A DNA stretch of 52,711 nucleotides, taken from positions 1 to 52,711 of the forward strand of contig NZ_JAEKJT010000013.1 of the NCBI RefSeq assembly GCF_017303055.1, written 5' to 3'. Each line of letters begins with the position of its first letter. Within the stretch, counting starts at the first letter, position 1. Positions 8,745 to 17,497 of this stretch are shown here, in pieces. The notes beneath the pieces are model-generated. The model made no database searches. It was not told where the DNA came from and saw only the letters and a program-made list of their open reading frames with translations. Made by a program: the position numbers and the translations under genes. Source of the DNA: Halomonas litopenaei. GTDB taxonomy: Bacteria > Pseudomonadota > Gammaproteobacteria > Pseudomonadales > Halomonadaceae.

Positions 8745-9488
8745 GTGACGCCCTTTGACCCCAATGCCTTCGTCCTGGAACATGACCAGGCGACGCCCAA
8801 GAACATCCTGAAAGCCGCCTATGAGGCCTTCGGCCAGCTGACAGTCTCCTTCTCCGGTGCCGAAGACGTGGTACTGATCGACCTGGCCCTCAAGGTAGCG
8901 CCCAAGGATAAGGTGCACGTCTTCTGCCTGGATACCGGACGGCTGCATGCGGAAACCTACGAGTTTATCGAGCGGGTGCGCGAGCACTACGCCATCGAGA
9001 TAGACATCCGCTTTCCTGATCAGCAGGCAGTTCAGGACCTGGTTCGCGAGAAGGGCCTGTTCAGCTTCTATCAGGATGGCCACCAGCAGTGCTGCGGTAT
9101 TCGCAAGGTAGCGCCATTGCGTGAACGCCTGGCCGGACTCCCCGTCTGGGTCACCGGGCAGCGTCGCGATCAAAGCCCAGGCACCCGCTCCCAGCTGCAG
9201 ATCGCCGAACGCGACACCACCTTCGGCAGTGAGTCATCACCGCTGTACAAGATCAATCCATTGACCCACTGGTCCAGTGAAGACGTCTGGAACTACATCC
9301 GCTCATTCGATGTGCCGTACAACCGTCTGCATGAGCAGGGCTACGTCAGCATTGGTTGCGCACCCTGCACCAGGCCCATCCTTCCCGGTCAGCACGAACG
9401 TGAAGGGCGCTGGTGGTGGGAAGACCAGGGCGGTAAGGAGTGCGGCCTGCACGTCCTCAACCTGCCTCCGGTGGCCGCCAAGGATTAA
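8745..9488 (+). CDS. cysH: Assimilatory adenylyl-sulfate (APS) reductase, CysH family
   Basis: This enzyme reduces activated sulfate to sulfite in cysteine biosynthesis. Although usually named cysH, the 247-residue protein has the cysteine pairs that bind a 4Fe-4S cluster: CC at residues 116-117 and CAPC at 205-208. It also has the catalytic cysteine of the KECGLH motif at 233. Cluster-bearing members such as that of Pseudomonas use APS directly; enteric PAPS reductases lack these pairs. APS is therefore the likely substrate. The start is GTG at 8745, five nt after GGAGG. The regulator cysB lies convergently downstream and a thioredoxin gene, the usual electron donor, follows further on. Confidence 0.93.
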   Translation: MTPFDPNAFVLEHDQATPKNILKAAYEAFGQLTVSFSGAEDVVLIDLALKVAPKDKVHVFCLDTGRLHAETYEFIERVREHYAIEIDIRFPDQQAVQDLVREKGLFSFYQDGHQQCCGIRKVAPLRERLAGLPVWVTGQRRDQSPGTRSQLQIAERDTTFGSESSPLYKINPLTHWSSEDVWNYIRSFDVPYNRLHEQGYVSIGCAPCTRPILPGQHEREGRWWWEDQGGKECGLHVLNLPPVAAKD

Positions 9489-9521
9489 GCGTCCACCGGC
9501 ACGAGCGTCGAGCTGAATCAA

Positions 9522-9547
9522 AAAAAGCGCCCTTCCGGGCGCTTTTT
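9522..9547. terminator. Bidirectional terminator between cysH and cysB
   Basis: AAAAAGCGCCC and GGGCGCTTTTT form a perfect 11-bp stem with a TTCC loop. The A-run on one side and T-run on the other make it a good intrinsic terminator for both convergent genes. Confidence 0.9.
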
Positions 9548-9579
9548 GGTGTCCTGCGGCTACGCTTCTGCTGCTTACC

Positions 9580-10551
9580 TCAGCGTACTGGCAGCTCGAT
9601 ACCCTCGAACAGGGTGTGCTCATGCCGGGGCCCTGCCGCAAGCGCCGCATCCACCAGATCTCGATCAAGGTGATCGGCAAACTGTTTCAGGAAGTCATAC
9701 ATGTAGCCACGCATGAAGGTTCCTCGACGAATGCCGATCTTGGTGGTGGAACTGTCGAACAGATGGCTGGCATCCAGCGCCACCAGATCATGATCCAGCT
9801 CTTCATCCACCGCCATGTGCGCCACGATGCCCACGCCGAGGCCAAGCCGCACATAGGTCTTGATCACATCGGCATCAGCGGCCGTCAGCACCACATTGGG
9901 CGACAGGCCCCGAGCCCTGAAGGCATCGTCGAGCTGAGACCGACCGGTAAAGCCAAAAACGTAGGTCACCAGGGGGTGTTCGGCCAGCTCATCCAGGCCC
10001 AGTCGCTCTACCCCCGCCAACGGATGATCGCGCGGCACCAGCACACAGCGATTCCAGCGGTAGCAGGGCAACAGCACCAGATCATTGAAGAGTTCAAGGG
10101 ATTCGGTGGCGATGGCAAAGTCCGACTGCCCTTCACTCACCATCTGAGCGATCTGCTTGGGCGTCCCCTGCTGCATGTGCAAGGCCACGTCAGGATATCG
10201 CTGGGTGAACGACTGAATCACGGGAGGCAGACAATACCGGGCTTGGGTGTGCGTAGTGGCAATGGCCAGGCTTCCACGTCGCTCATCCGAATGTTCCTGA
10301 GCCACATCCTTGATATTGGCCGTCAACCGCAGCACCTGACCGGCCAGCTCGATGATCGCTTCGCCAGCCGGGGTGACTCGGGTAAGGTGCTTGCCACTGC
10401 GCGCGAAAATTTCCACCCCCAGCTCGTCCTCGAGCAGGCGGATCTGCTTCGAGATCCCTGGCTGGGAGGTGAACAGACTCTGGGCGGTCGCCGATACATT
10501 GAGGTTGTGGCGGGAAACCTCCCAGATGTAGCGCAGCTGCTGTAATTTCAT
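9580..10551 (-). CDS. cysB: LysR-type cysteine regulon activator CysB
   Basis: CysB controls sulfate uptake and reduction in response to N-acetylserine or O-acetylserine. The 323-residue protein opens with the characteristic CysB sequence MKLQQLRYIWEVSRHNLNVS and a LysR helix-turn-helix (QSLFTSQPGISKQIRLLEDELG). The effector-binding domain follows, with the IATTHTQARYCLP segment that is close to invariant in CysB/Cbl proteins. The length is normal. Cbl is the main alternative, but the position beside cysH favours CysB. Confidence 0.95.
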   Translation of the reverse strand: MKLQQLRYIWEVSRHNLNVSATAQSLFTSQPGISKQIRLLEDELGVEIFARSGKHLTRVTPAGEAIIELAGQVLRLTANIKDVAQEHSDERRGSLAIATTHTQARYCLPPVIQSFTQRYPDVALHMQQGTPKQIAQMVSEGQSDFAIATESLELFNDLVLLPCYRWNRCVLVPRDHPLAGVERLGLDELAEHPLVTYVFGFTGRSQLDDAFRARGLSPNVVLTAADADVIKTYVRLGLGVGIVAHMAVDEELDHDLVALDASHLFDSSTTKIGIRRGTFMRGYMYDFLKQFADHLDRDLVDAALAAGPRHEHTLFEGIELPVR

Positions 10552-10916
10552 GGCCGGAGCTTACCTCGTCCGAAGTCGTCGGATTGGTGCAAGAGAGATG
10601 CGGCAAGGCGCTCAATGGAGGTATCAGCCATGTTCGGCATGGCGTAAATGCCTTTTACGTACAATAGTTGCCATGGCAACGGACTCGTTCGTAAGAGGGG
10701 CCACCGCCGCCCGGCACATGCCAAAGCGCCATAAAGAACCCTGCGGTGATTACTTTATAGCATAATGAGATCGATTGCAGCGGTTCGTAAGCTGACTAAG
10801 AAACTATCGACCCAATATTTGCCAGCGTATTGGCCGACCGCTACCATCGTGCCACCGGACATGGCGGACATGTCCCCCATTCCGCTCGATGAAGCGCAAC
10901 ATATATGGAGAAACAC
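10552..10916. other. cysB-trxA intergenic region with a 14-bp palindrome
   Basis: No gene is supported in this 365-bp divergent region; the short open frames here lack family features and ribosome-binding sites. It should hold the promoters of cysB and the thioredoxin gene. GTTGCCATGGCAAC at 10667-10680 is a perfect palindrome and may be an operator, but I cannot name its protein. CATAAT at 10761-10766 could be a -10 element; no matching -35 was convincing. Confidence 0.45.
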
Positions 10917-11240
10917 ATGGCTAACAATGTCGATGTCACCAATGCCAACTTCGAGCAGGAAGTTCTGCAGGCCGATTCCCCGGTATTGCTGAAGTTCTGG
11001 GCTCCCTGGTGCGGTCCGTGCAAGGTGATGGCACCGGTGGTCGATGAAGTCGCCGAAGAGCGTGACGGCGCCCTCAAGGTGGTCAGCATCAATGTGGACG
11101 ACGCCCCTGAGATCGCCGCCGAGCAGGGCGTGCGCGGTGTGCCCACCGTCATGCTGTTCAAGTCAGGCGCCAAGGTTGCTTCCTTGGTGGGCGCTCAGTC
11201 GAAGTCTCAGCTGACCCAGTTCATCGAACAGAACGCCTGA
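10917..11240 (+). CDS. trxA: Thioredoxin
   Basis: A 107-residue thioredoxin with the classic WCGPC active site at residues 31-35 and the cis-proline loop RGVPTVMLF. It would reduce cytoplasmic disulfides and supply electrons to ribonucleotide reductase and to the sulfate-reducing CysH enzyme nearby. The start is the ATG at 10917, because GGAG at 10907-10910 is correctly spaced before it; an upstream in-frame ATG at 10905 overlaps that ribosome-binding site and can be dismissed. The gene stands alone and ends in a strong terminator. Whether it is the main TrxA or one of several thioredoxins cannot be told from here. Confidence 0.93.
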   Translation: MANNVDVTNANFEQEVLQADSPVLLKFWAPWCGPCKVMAPVVDEVAEERDGALKVVSINVDDAPEIAAEQGVRGVPTVMLFKSGAKVASLVGAQSKSQLTQFIEQNA

Positions 11241-11302
11241 GCAGCACGACCTGACGAGCGCTCGGCACGGCACCGCCTGCATAAGACGAGTCAGTGCTGA
11301 CA

Positions 11303-11347
11303 CATCGAACCCGACGCCTGTGAACAGGCGTCGGGTTCGATGCTTTT
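11303..11347 (+). terminator. Terminator of trxA
   Basis: An 18-bp perfect stem (11303-11320 with 11325-11342) with a TGAA loop is followed by CTTTT. It lies between trxA and the convergent YtoQ-family gene. Confidence 0.9.
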
Positions 11348-11386
11348 AGGCCTTCATCTCGGCATGCTGCCAGGCCACTCGCGCGC

Positions 11387-11827
11387 TTACTTGCGCAGCA
11401 CGTAGCGCAGGATCTCCACCACCTGATCAGTGCTGGTCGCCCAAGCCTGAGCGTCAGCGTCGACCTCCTTGAGAGGGTGCACGATCTCTTCTGCGTGCAG
11501 GGTGACATAGGGTTTGCCAAGCGCCGCACAGTACCCCGCGTCGAAGGCCGCATTCCATTGCTTGTACTTGTCACCAAAGCGCACGATGACCAGGTCGCTC
11601 TCGCCGATCAGGGTTCTGGTGCGAATCGCATTGACCCGCGATGACTGATGGTCCCGCCAAAAGCCCTCCCCGGGCACGCCGAGCATATCACCAGCTGCAT
11701 CACTGGCATCATGGTCGGTCACCGGCTGGGTGAAGACGACGTCGAGCCCCGCCTCCCGGGCGCCCTGCTTGATCTCCTCACGCCAATCGGTATGTATCTC
11801 TCCAGACAGGTAGACGGTAAAGCTCAT
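11387..11827 (-). CDS. YtoQ-family protein, function unknown
   Basis: A 146-residue protein beginning MSFTVYLSGEIHTDWREEI, which I recognise as the YtoQ family. The alternating hydrophobic strands and the segments DLVIVRFGDKYKQWNAAFDAGYC and LGKPYVTLHAEEIVHPLKEVD resemble nucleoside 2-deoxyribosyltransferase-like folds. This is a structural impression and the activity is unproven. An AAGGA sequence precedes the ATG at 11827. It is a single gene, convergent with trxA and divergent from the ChaC gene, and its neighbours give no functional hint. Confidence 0.8.
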   Translation of the reverse strand: MSFTVYLSGEIHTDWREEIKQGAREAGLDVVFTQPVTDHDASDAAGDMLGVPGEGFWRDHQSSRVNAIRTRTLIGESDLVIVRFGDKYKQWNAAFDAGYCAALGKPYVTLHAEEIVHPLKEVDADAQAWATSTDQVVEILRYVLRK

Positions 11828-12095
11828 TGCATCGTTTCCTTTGTAGGGTTAGACCGGCTGTTTCAAGAAGCACACTCACCGTCTCATCCGAGGCAGGCCT
11901 CGCGGGCACGGCGCAACCCCTCTTCTCTCTGAGCCGGCCAGCTGTTAATTTTATTCGGGTGGTGATGACGGGACATGGAGCGCCCTCTGGCTCAGCCATG
12001 ATACCTGGTGGTCGGAACCACACAACCACGTGCCGACCGCTGACACTGCCTTCTTCATGGCCAGCACCGATGAGAGACGGCGACAAGGAACCTAG

Positions 12096-12782
12096 ATGCA
12101 AGACACGGACCCCACTGACAACGCAGCACCGATGTCCTCGGCAGATACGCGCGAGATCAATCGTCGTCAGGGCCACTTCGCCAGCCAGGACACCTTCTGG
12201 CTGTTTGGCTACGGTTCGCTCATCTGGAAGGCCGACATCGCCTATCGCAAGCGTCGTCCCGCCCTCATTCATGGCTACAGCCGACGCTTCTGGCAAGGAT
12301 CCCACGATCATCGGGGGACACCAGACGCGCCCGGGAGGGTCGCCACCCTGGTGCGTGAGGAAGGCGCATCATGCCTGGGCATGGCCTACCTGATCGGCCC
12401 CGAAGCGCTCAGCCCACTGGATTTGCGCGAGAAGAATGGCTATCTGCGAGCCAGTGTCACCCTGCACTTCGTCGACCATGGGACGAATGGCGATCAGCCC
12501 CGGAACCAGCACCAGGTCTCGGCCACACCTCAGACAGCAACGGGCTTGGTGTATATCGCCAGTAGTGACAACCCGGCATACCTTGGTGACGCACCGGTCG
12601 ATCACATCGTCCAGCAGATCGCCCGATCCCACGGACCCAGCGGCCCCAACAGCGATTATCTGCTGAACCTTGCGGATGCGCTGAGCGGCCTTGGCGGCGA
12701 CGATGCCCACGTCTTCCAACTGGCACAGCGGTTACGCCAGCGAATGCGCCAGGCGGCCCCTCAGTCGTCTTGTCTTGAGTGA
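12096..12782 (+). CDS. ChaC-like glutathione-specific gamma-glutamylcyclotransferase
   Basis: The 228-residue product has the ChaC/gamma-glutamylcyclotransferase glycine motif FGYGSLIWK at about residue 36, followed by the family blocks HGYSRRFWQGSHDHRGTP and GRVATLV. Members cleave glutathione to 5-oxoproline and cysteinylglycine. The conserved acidic residue and the EKNGYLRASVTL block in the middle support a functional enzyme. AAGGA lies about six nt before the ATG at 12096. No cha transport genes are adjacent, so the old link to calcium/proton exchange has no support here. A degenerate 14-bp tandem repeat follows the stop codon. Confidence 0.88.
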   Translation: MQDTDPTDNAAPMSSADTREINRRQGHFASQDTFWLFGYGSLIWKADIAYRKRRPALIHGYSRRFWQGSHDHRGTPDAPGRVATLVREEGASCLGMAYLIGPEALSPLDLREKNGYLRASVTLHFVDHGTNGDQPRNQHQVSATPQTATGLVYIASSDNPAYLGDAPVDHIVQQIARSHGPSGPNSDYLLNLADALSGLGGDDAHVFQLAQRLRQRMRQAAPQSSCLE

Positions 12783-12795
12783 GCGCCGCCCTGCC

Positions 12796-12851
12796 CTGTT
12801 CTCAGCACACTGTTCTCCGAAAACCGTTCTCGAAAAACTGCTCTCGAAGCG
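12796..12851. repeat. Four degenerate 14-bp tandem units after chaC
   Basis: Four consecutive 14-bp units start CTGTTCTC, CTGTTCTC, CCGTTCTC and CTGCTCTC. They lie 13 bp after the chaC stop codon in non-coding DNA. No stable hairpin was obvious. Confidence 0.7.
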
Positions 12852-13060
12852 TAGGTCTTGACCTGTTATCGCTGATCGGATGCCGCTTAACTGTCTTCGA
12901 TGACCTGTCTTACATGGCTTCTTTCGATGATCGTTGGCAGTACACCGTGCCTTGACCGCATGGACCGCTCGCGGTGATCTGACCGACACTGCGCTTTACG
13001 GCAGCCCGAGCCCTGTCAGCCGACAGGTCGCTTCTGCCCTTTACTCGCTGGAGACCCCAG

Positions 13061-14329
13061 ATGAGCGTCACTCTTGAAGACGTCAGACACGCCGCTGACG
13101 CCATTAGTAGCCACATCGTGCGCACCCCGTTGCTGCACTCTGCCACCCTGTCGCGCCTGACCGGTTGCGAGCTGTATATCAAGTTCGAGAATCACCAGTT
13201 CACCGCTGCCTTCAAGGAGCGGGGTGCGCTCAACCACCTGCTCGCCCTGACCGAAGCGGAGCGCAAACGTGGCGTCATCGCCATGTCAGCCGGCAATCAT
13301 GCCCAGGCCGTGGCTTATCACGCTTCGCGGCTGGGCATCCACGCCGTCATCGTCATGCCGCGTCACACCCCAAATCTGAAGGTCAGCAACACCCGTGCTC
13401 TGGGGGCCGAGGTCCATCTGCAGGGAGATGGCGTTGACGAGGCAGGTGCCTACGCGGCGCGCCTGGCCGCCGAACATGACTACGTCTTCGTCCATCCCTA
13501 CGACGATGAGAAGGTGATTTCAGGCCAGGGCACTATCGCACTCGAAATGCTGGAGGACGAGCCATCGCTCGAGGCGCTGGTCATTCCCATCGGCGGTGGC
13601 GGGCTTATGGCAGGCAACGCCGTCGCGGCCAAGGGACTTAACCCCTCCATCGATCTTCTTGGCGTGCAGACCGCACGGTTTCCTGCCATGCAGCAAGCCC
13701 TGGCCGGCGAGCCGATTCACTGCGGGCGTGCCACCATTGCAGAAGGCATTGCGGTGAAGCAGCCCGGCCAGATCACGCGGGAACTGATCCGCCAGCACGT
13801 CGGTGACATCCTGATGGTCGATGAAGCGGATATCGAGCGCGCTATCCTGATGCTGCTGGAAATCGAGAAGACGGTGGCTGAAGGCGCTGGTGCCGCAGGA
13901 CTTGCCGCGGTGCTGAGCCAACCCGAGCGCTTCCGTGGTCGCAAGGTAGGACTGGTACTGTGCGGCGGCAATATCGACATGCAGGCGCTATCGTCCGTGA
14001 TTCAGCGAGGACTGGTCAGGTCAGGCCGGATCGTGCGCGTGCGCGTCGGCATCTCGGATGTCCCGGGCTCCTTGTCCGAGCTCACGCAGCTGCTGGCTGA
14101 GCAGCGCGCCAATGTCATCAGCATCACCCACCAGCGCACCTTTACCGACCTTTCACTGCGAGCGACAGAAGTCGAGGCCACCCTGGAAACCCTCGGCAGT
14201 GAGCACACCCGCGACGTCCTGGCAGCGCTTCGCCGCGAAGGCTACGACCCGGTGATGCCCGCCAACGAAGTCCACCCCGATGAACGCTACGCCAGCGCTG
14301 ACGAGTCAAAGGGGACATCCCAGCGCTGA
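13061..14329 (+). CDS. Threonine ammonia-lyase with C-terminal ACT domain
   Basis: This PLP enzyme deaminates threonine to 2-oxobutyrate. The 422-residue protein has the PLP lysine at K52 (TAAFKERGALN), the phosphate-binding loop GGGGLMAG and the C-terminal EGAGAAGLAA segment of the fold-II dehydratase domain. One ACT domain follows at about residues 325-405 (VGISDVPGSLSELTQLLAEQRANVISITHQR). This is the short single-ACT form, unlike biosynthetic IlvA with two ACT-like subdomains. Isoleucine supply or threonine catabolism are both possible. GGAG lies seven nt before the ATG. The product 2-oxobutyrate can give propionyl-CoA, the substrate of the prp operon, but that link is only a suggestion. 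Confidence 0.9.
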   Translation: MSVTLEDVRHAADAISSHIVRTPLLHSATLSRLTGCELYIKFENHQFTAAFKERGALNHLLALTEAERKRGVIAMSAGNHAQAVAYHASRLGIHAVIVMPRHTPNLKVSNTRALGAEVHLQGDGVDEAGAYAARLAAEHDYVFVHPYDDEKVISGQGTIALEMLEDEPSLEALVIPIGGGGLMAGNAVAAKGLNPSIDLLGVQTARFPAMQQALAGEPIHCGRATIAEGIAVKQPGQITRELIRQHVGDILMVDEADIERAILMLLEIEKTVAEGAGAAGLAAVLSQPERFRGRKVGLVLCGGNIDMQALSSVIQRGLVRSGRIVRVRVGISDVPGSLSELTQLLAEQRANVISITHQRTFTDLSLRATEVEATLETLGSEHTRDVLAALRREGYDPVMPANEVHPDERYASADESKGTSQR

Positions 14330-14340
14330 GCACAGAGCAC

Positions 14341-14362
14341 TGCGAGTGCTAAGTCACTCGCA
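14341..14362 (+). terminator. Hairpin after the threonine ammonia-lyase gene
   Basis: TGCGAGTG and CACTCGCA form an 8-bp stem with a 6-nt loop 12 bp after the stop codon. No T-run follows. A second, wider inverted repeat (GCCCCAGTGG at 14365-14374 and CCACTGGGGC at 14404-14413) lies just beyond. Terminator function is uncertain. Confidence 0.45.
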
Positions 14363-14437
14363 TGGCCCCAGTGGTATCACGAAGTGAATCGCCAGGTGAA
14401 TTGCCACTGGGGCACCCCTGACATCCCTCTGCCAGCA

Positions 14438-16681
14438 TCATTCTCGCAACAGCCCCGCGGAGCGCAGTGCATTGCCTGTCGCAGGCCCCAACTGAGCCAG
14501 GACATTCAGCTGAGTACCAAGCTCTGTCACTTGTCTCTCCTGGGCGAGTTGTTCCACGCGGGCAGCCTGAGCCTCGACGGCCTGACAGCCTAACGAGGCC
14601 GAAATCCCCTTGATATCGTGGGCCAGCTGCGCAAGCTGCCCGTGGTCATGCTGCGACAGTGCATCACGCATCTCACCCAGTCGCGCCGGATAGCGCTGCA
14701 GATAGCTGGCGATCATGCGACTGAGGGCCTGCGGTGAGAGCACCTGACGCAGCTCCTCGACGGTGTCTCCCGACAGCAAGGTCTCGTCCACACTGATCTG
14801 GGTTTCCAGCATCGGGGCCACGACCGTCGGAGCCACCTCTTCGCCGTCTGCCGCTACTGCGGCAGACTTCACTATCAGCGCGTCTCGTTGAACATACTGA
14901 CGCAACATCTCGGCCAGCTCTCTTCGCGAGAACGGTTTCCCGATGACATCATCCATCCCTGCATCCAGACAGGCACGATGGTGCTCGGGCATCACATTGG
15001 CGGTGACGGCAATAACCGGCAGTCGCCTGACCCGGTGGCCCTGATCAGCCATTGCCTGCTCGTGGGCTCGCCAGCGGCGAGTGGTTTCCAGCCCGTCCAT
15101 CACCGGCATCTGCATATCCATCAGCACCAGATCGAAGTTGCGCTGCATCAGCACTTCCAACGCCTGCTGGCCATTGCCCACCAGCTCGCAGGTCTGGCCC
15201 AGCCGCGACAGCATCGCCACCACCAGTTCTCGATTCAGAGCATTATCCTCGACCACCAGGATATGACGGCAGGACAAGGCCTGTGAGGAGGGGCTGGTCG
15301 CCTCTTCTACTCCTTCCACCACCGGCAGACGAAGATCAAACCAGAAGCGGCTTCCCGAGCCTGGCTGGCTTTCCACCTTGAGCTCGCCGCCCATGGCCGC
15401 CACTAGCTGAGAGCAAATGGCCAAGCCCAAGCCCGCTCCTTCATGACGCCGGGACAATGCAGAGTCTGTCTGCTCGAAGGGTTCGAAAATGCGCCGCTGA
15501 TCTTCCTCGGCGATTCCACACCCGGTGTCGTAGACCATGAACGTCAACACGTCATCGCCCTTGCCGGCAACCCTCAGCATGACGAAGCCACTCTCGGTAA
15601 ACTTGAAGGCATTGTTGAGCAAGTTCATCAACACTTGGCGAAGTCGGTGTACGTCTCCGTCCACCCAGGCAGGAAGAGAAGGAGCGACCCGCATCAGGAA
15701 CTGGACATTGCTACGACTCTGGGTTTGATAGCCCGTGGCCAATTGGTCGAGCATCCTGGGCAATTGGAAGGGCTGGCGCTCGACGGCCAGGTGACCGGCC
15801 TCAATGCGGGTATAGTCCAACACATCGTTAATGACCGATCGCAGTCCCGCAGCACTGTCCCGCAACCCTTCAATTTGCCGACGCCCCTGCTCACTGAGGG
15901 CTTCATCGCACAGCAGGTCGGCCATTCCCAGCACTCCGTTCAGGGGCGTGCGTACTTCATGACTCATGATCGCCATGAAGTCGGACTTCGCACGGTTTGC
16001 CACCTCCATGCGATGGTAGGCTTCGCGCAACGCCTCAGACTGAGCTTCCAGCAACTGCGTCTTCTGCCGATGCTGGCGTGCCTCCTTGACCAGTGCCCAG
16101 ATCAGTACACCGCCGGCCAACAGGGACAGTAGCACGGCAATCAGCATGGCGACGTAGAGTTGATCCAGCACATGCATATCCCTGCTACGTTCTTCGGCGG
16201 ATACTCGGCCATGCTGTAACATCAATTGACGACTTAACTCCTGGGCGTCTGCCAGGCGGTTGTTCAGCGATCGCCTCAGGTCCTCATCATAGGCGAGCTG
16301 GCCATTGGCTAGCGCAGCAAAGCGCTCGTCCAGGGACTGCATGATGCCCTCTATCTCGCCAATCAGTTCACCTGCTGCTGCATGATTGGCCAGGAAGTTC
16401 GCCGCCTGTCCTTCGAGCAAGAACACGAAGCGTCCGTAGAGCAGCTCGAACTCCAGCAACGTTTCATCCAACTCCGTATCGCCCCGTTGCCAAAGCGCCA
16501 ACCGCAGATCCCTCAACGCACGATCATATTGGTAGAGCGTCCAGGTGACCGTATCGATGTCACGGTGGTGAAGAGAGTTACTGCGGTCATAGATCAAGCC
16601 GCCCGTGATCACCACGGCAACGATGAAGACGATGGCGGCAACGGCGGGCGCCTTGATGCGCAGAAGCTGGGGCATGGCCAA
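14438..16681 (-). CDS. Hybrid histidine kinase (TM-HisKA-HATPase-REC-Hpt), copy 1
   Basis: A 747-residue membrane sensor. A first transmembrane helix (about 12-30) and a second (about 176-198) flank a periplasmic, mainly helical domain of about 145 residues. No clear HAMP domain follows; a coiled coil runs straight into HisKA with phospho-accepting H241 in SHEVRTPLNG. The HATPase shows NLLNNAFKF, DTGCGIAEED and GAGLGLAI. The receiver has D522 in LMDMQMPVMDG, and the Hpt domain has H688 in LAHDIKGISASLG, so a full His-Asp-His relay is present. Its ATG directly follows the stop codon of the exported sulfite-oxidase-fold gene, so the two are probably co-translated. The kinase core is very similar to the second kinase at 17498-19900. 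No response regulator gene is adjacent, so the output is unknown. Confidence 0.93.
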   Translation of the reverse strand: MAMPQLLRIKAPAVAAIVFIVAVVITGGLIYDRSNSLHHRDIDTVTWTLYQYDRALRDLRLALWQRGDTELDETLLEFELLYGRFVFLLEGQAANFLANHAAAGELIGEIEGIMQSLDERFAALANGQLAYDEDLRRSLNNRLADAQELSRQLMLQHGRVSAEERSRDMHVLDQLYVAMLIAVLLSLLAGGVLIWALVKEARQHRQKTQLLEAQSEALREAYHRMEVANRAKSDFMAIMSHEVRTPLNGVLGMADLLCDEALSEQGRRQIEGLRDSAAGLRSVINDVLDYTRIEAGHLAVERQPFQLPRMLDQLATGYQTQSRSNVQFLMRVAPSLPAWVDGDVHRLRQVLMNLLNNAFKFTESGFVMLRVAGKGDDVLTFMVYDTGCGIAEEDQRRIFEPFEQTDSALSRRHEGAGLGLAICSQLVAAMGGELKVESQPGSGSRFWFDLRLPVVEGVEEATSPSSQALSCRHILVVEDNALNRELVVAMLSRLGQTCELVGNGQQALEVLMQRNFDLVLMDMQMPVMDGLETTRRWRAHEQAMADQGHRVRRLPVIAVTANVMPEHHRACLDAGMDDVIGKPFSRRELAEMLRQYVQRDALIVKSAAVAADGEEVAPTVVAPMLETQISVDETLLSGDTVEELRQVLSPQALSRMIASYLQRYPARLGEMRDALSQHDHGQLAQLAHDIKGISASLGCQAVEAQAARVEQLAQERQVTELGTQLNVLAQLGPATGNALRSAGLLRE

Positions 16682-17212
16682 TCAGCGCACCTCGATTCGA
16701 GCGACTTGCCAGACAGAACGACTGAAGTAGATGTTCGTCTTGAGGTCAGGCTCTTCGTCAAAAGGGTAGATCACGAACAGCGGCCCCTTGTCGCGAATGC
16801 GCATGGGCTCGCCATCACGGCGCATGGCCAGAATGACGTCATGCTGCTCGGCATCTTCAATCGGAATCAGCGACTCGTAATCCTTGATCGCGATCACACG
16901 CAGCTCACTGCCTTCAGCACCAGCGGCATCGAGCACATCGCGCAGGAGAGGACCAGAGAACCGCGACTGACCGTCTATCCAAGGGTTACCGGTGATCACG
17001 TCATGCTGCGGCAAGGACTCCAGCATACGAGCATCGAAGTGGGCTTCGTCTTCGACGTTGGGAGACGTAAGCTGACCGGAAAGCGTGAGAATGACACGCT
17101 CCTGTGGAGACTCCAGAGCCAGCGAAGGGCCTGTCGTCATCAGCAACATCACCAGAGCCATGAGTCGCCACGTCTGTACTGCTTTGCTGCACCATCCCTG
17201 CTGCCGCTGCAT
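16682..17212 (-). CDS. Exported sulfite-oxidase-fold protein lacking the Mo-ligand cysteine, copy 1
   Basis: A 176-residue protein with a signal peptide (hydrophobic LMALVMLLM followed by SLA-LES). The mature part resembles the oxidoreductase molybdopterin-binding (SUOX) fold: LTLSGQLTSPN, then LRVIAIKDYESLIPIEDAEQ, then KGPLFVIYPFDE. Catalytic sulfite oxidases bind molybdenum through a cysteine, and the mature protein here has none, so it is probably a ligand- or partner-binding protein. The start is the ATG at 17212, seven nt after GGAG; a longer open frame reaches 17266 but lacks such a site. It abuts the downstream hybrid kinase gene and probably acts as its periplasmic partner. A paralogue occupies the same position before the second kinase. 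Confidence 0.8.
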   Translation of the reverse strand: MQRQQGWCSKAVQTWRLMALVMLLMTTGPSLALESPQERVILTLSGQLTSPNVEDEAHFDARMLESLPQHDVITGNPWIDGQSRFSGPLLRDVLDAAGAEGSELRVIAIKDYESLIPIEDAEQHDVILAMRRDGEPMRIRDKGPLFVIYPFDEEPDLKTNIYFSRSVWQVARIEVR

Positions 17213-17497
17213 AAAATCTCTCCGCTGAAGACCGAGCTTTCCTATGAAACTGTGCCGTATCAGCAATATGCTACTGCCAGTGCTGCCTCAAGGGAAACTC
17301 TGGGTCAACCCTGATCACAGCACCAACGGCCGCGAAAGAGCGTAAACTGTCCTCAAGATCGGCAATGAGATGGGGAGACAGCGACCCCATCACACAGCCG
17401 TGCGCCATTCGCAGAGCCTGCGCCAGCCACAGACGAAGCAACAACGGTGAGAGCAGAACCCTGGGGGTCAGTCAGTCAAGCACGCGGCAGAACGGGT

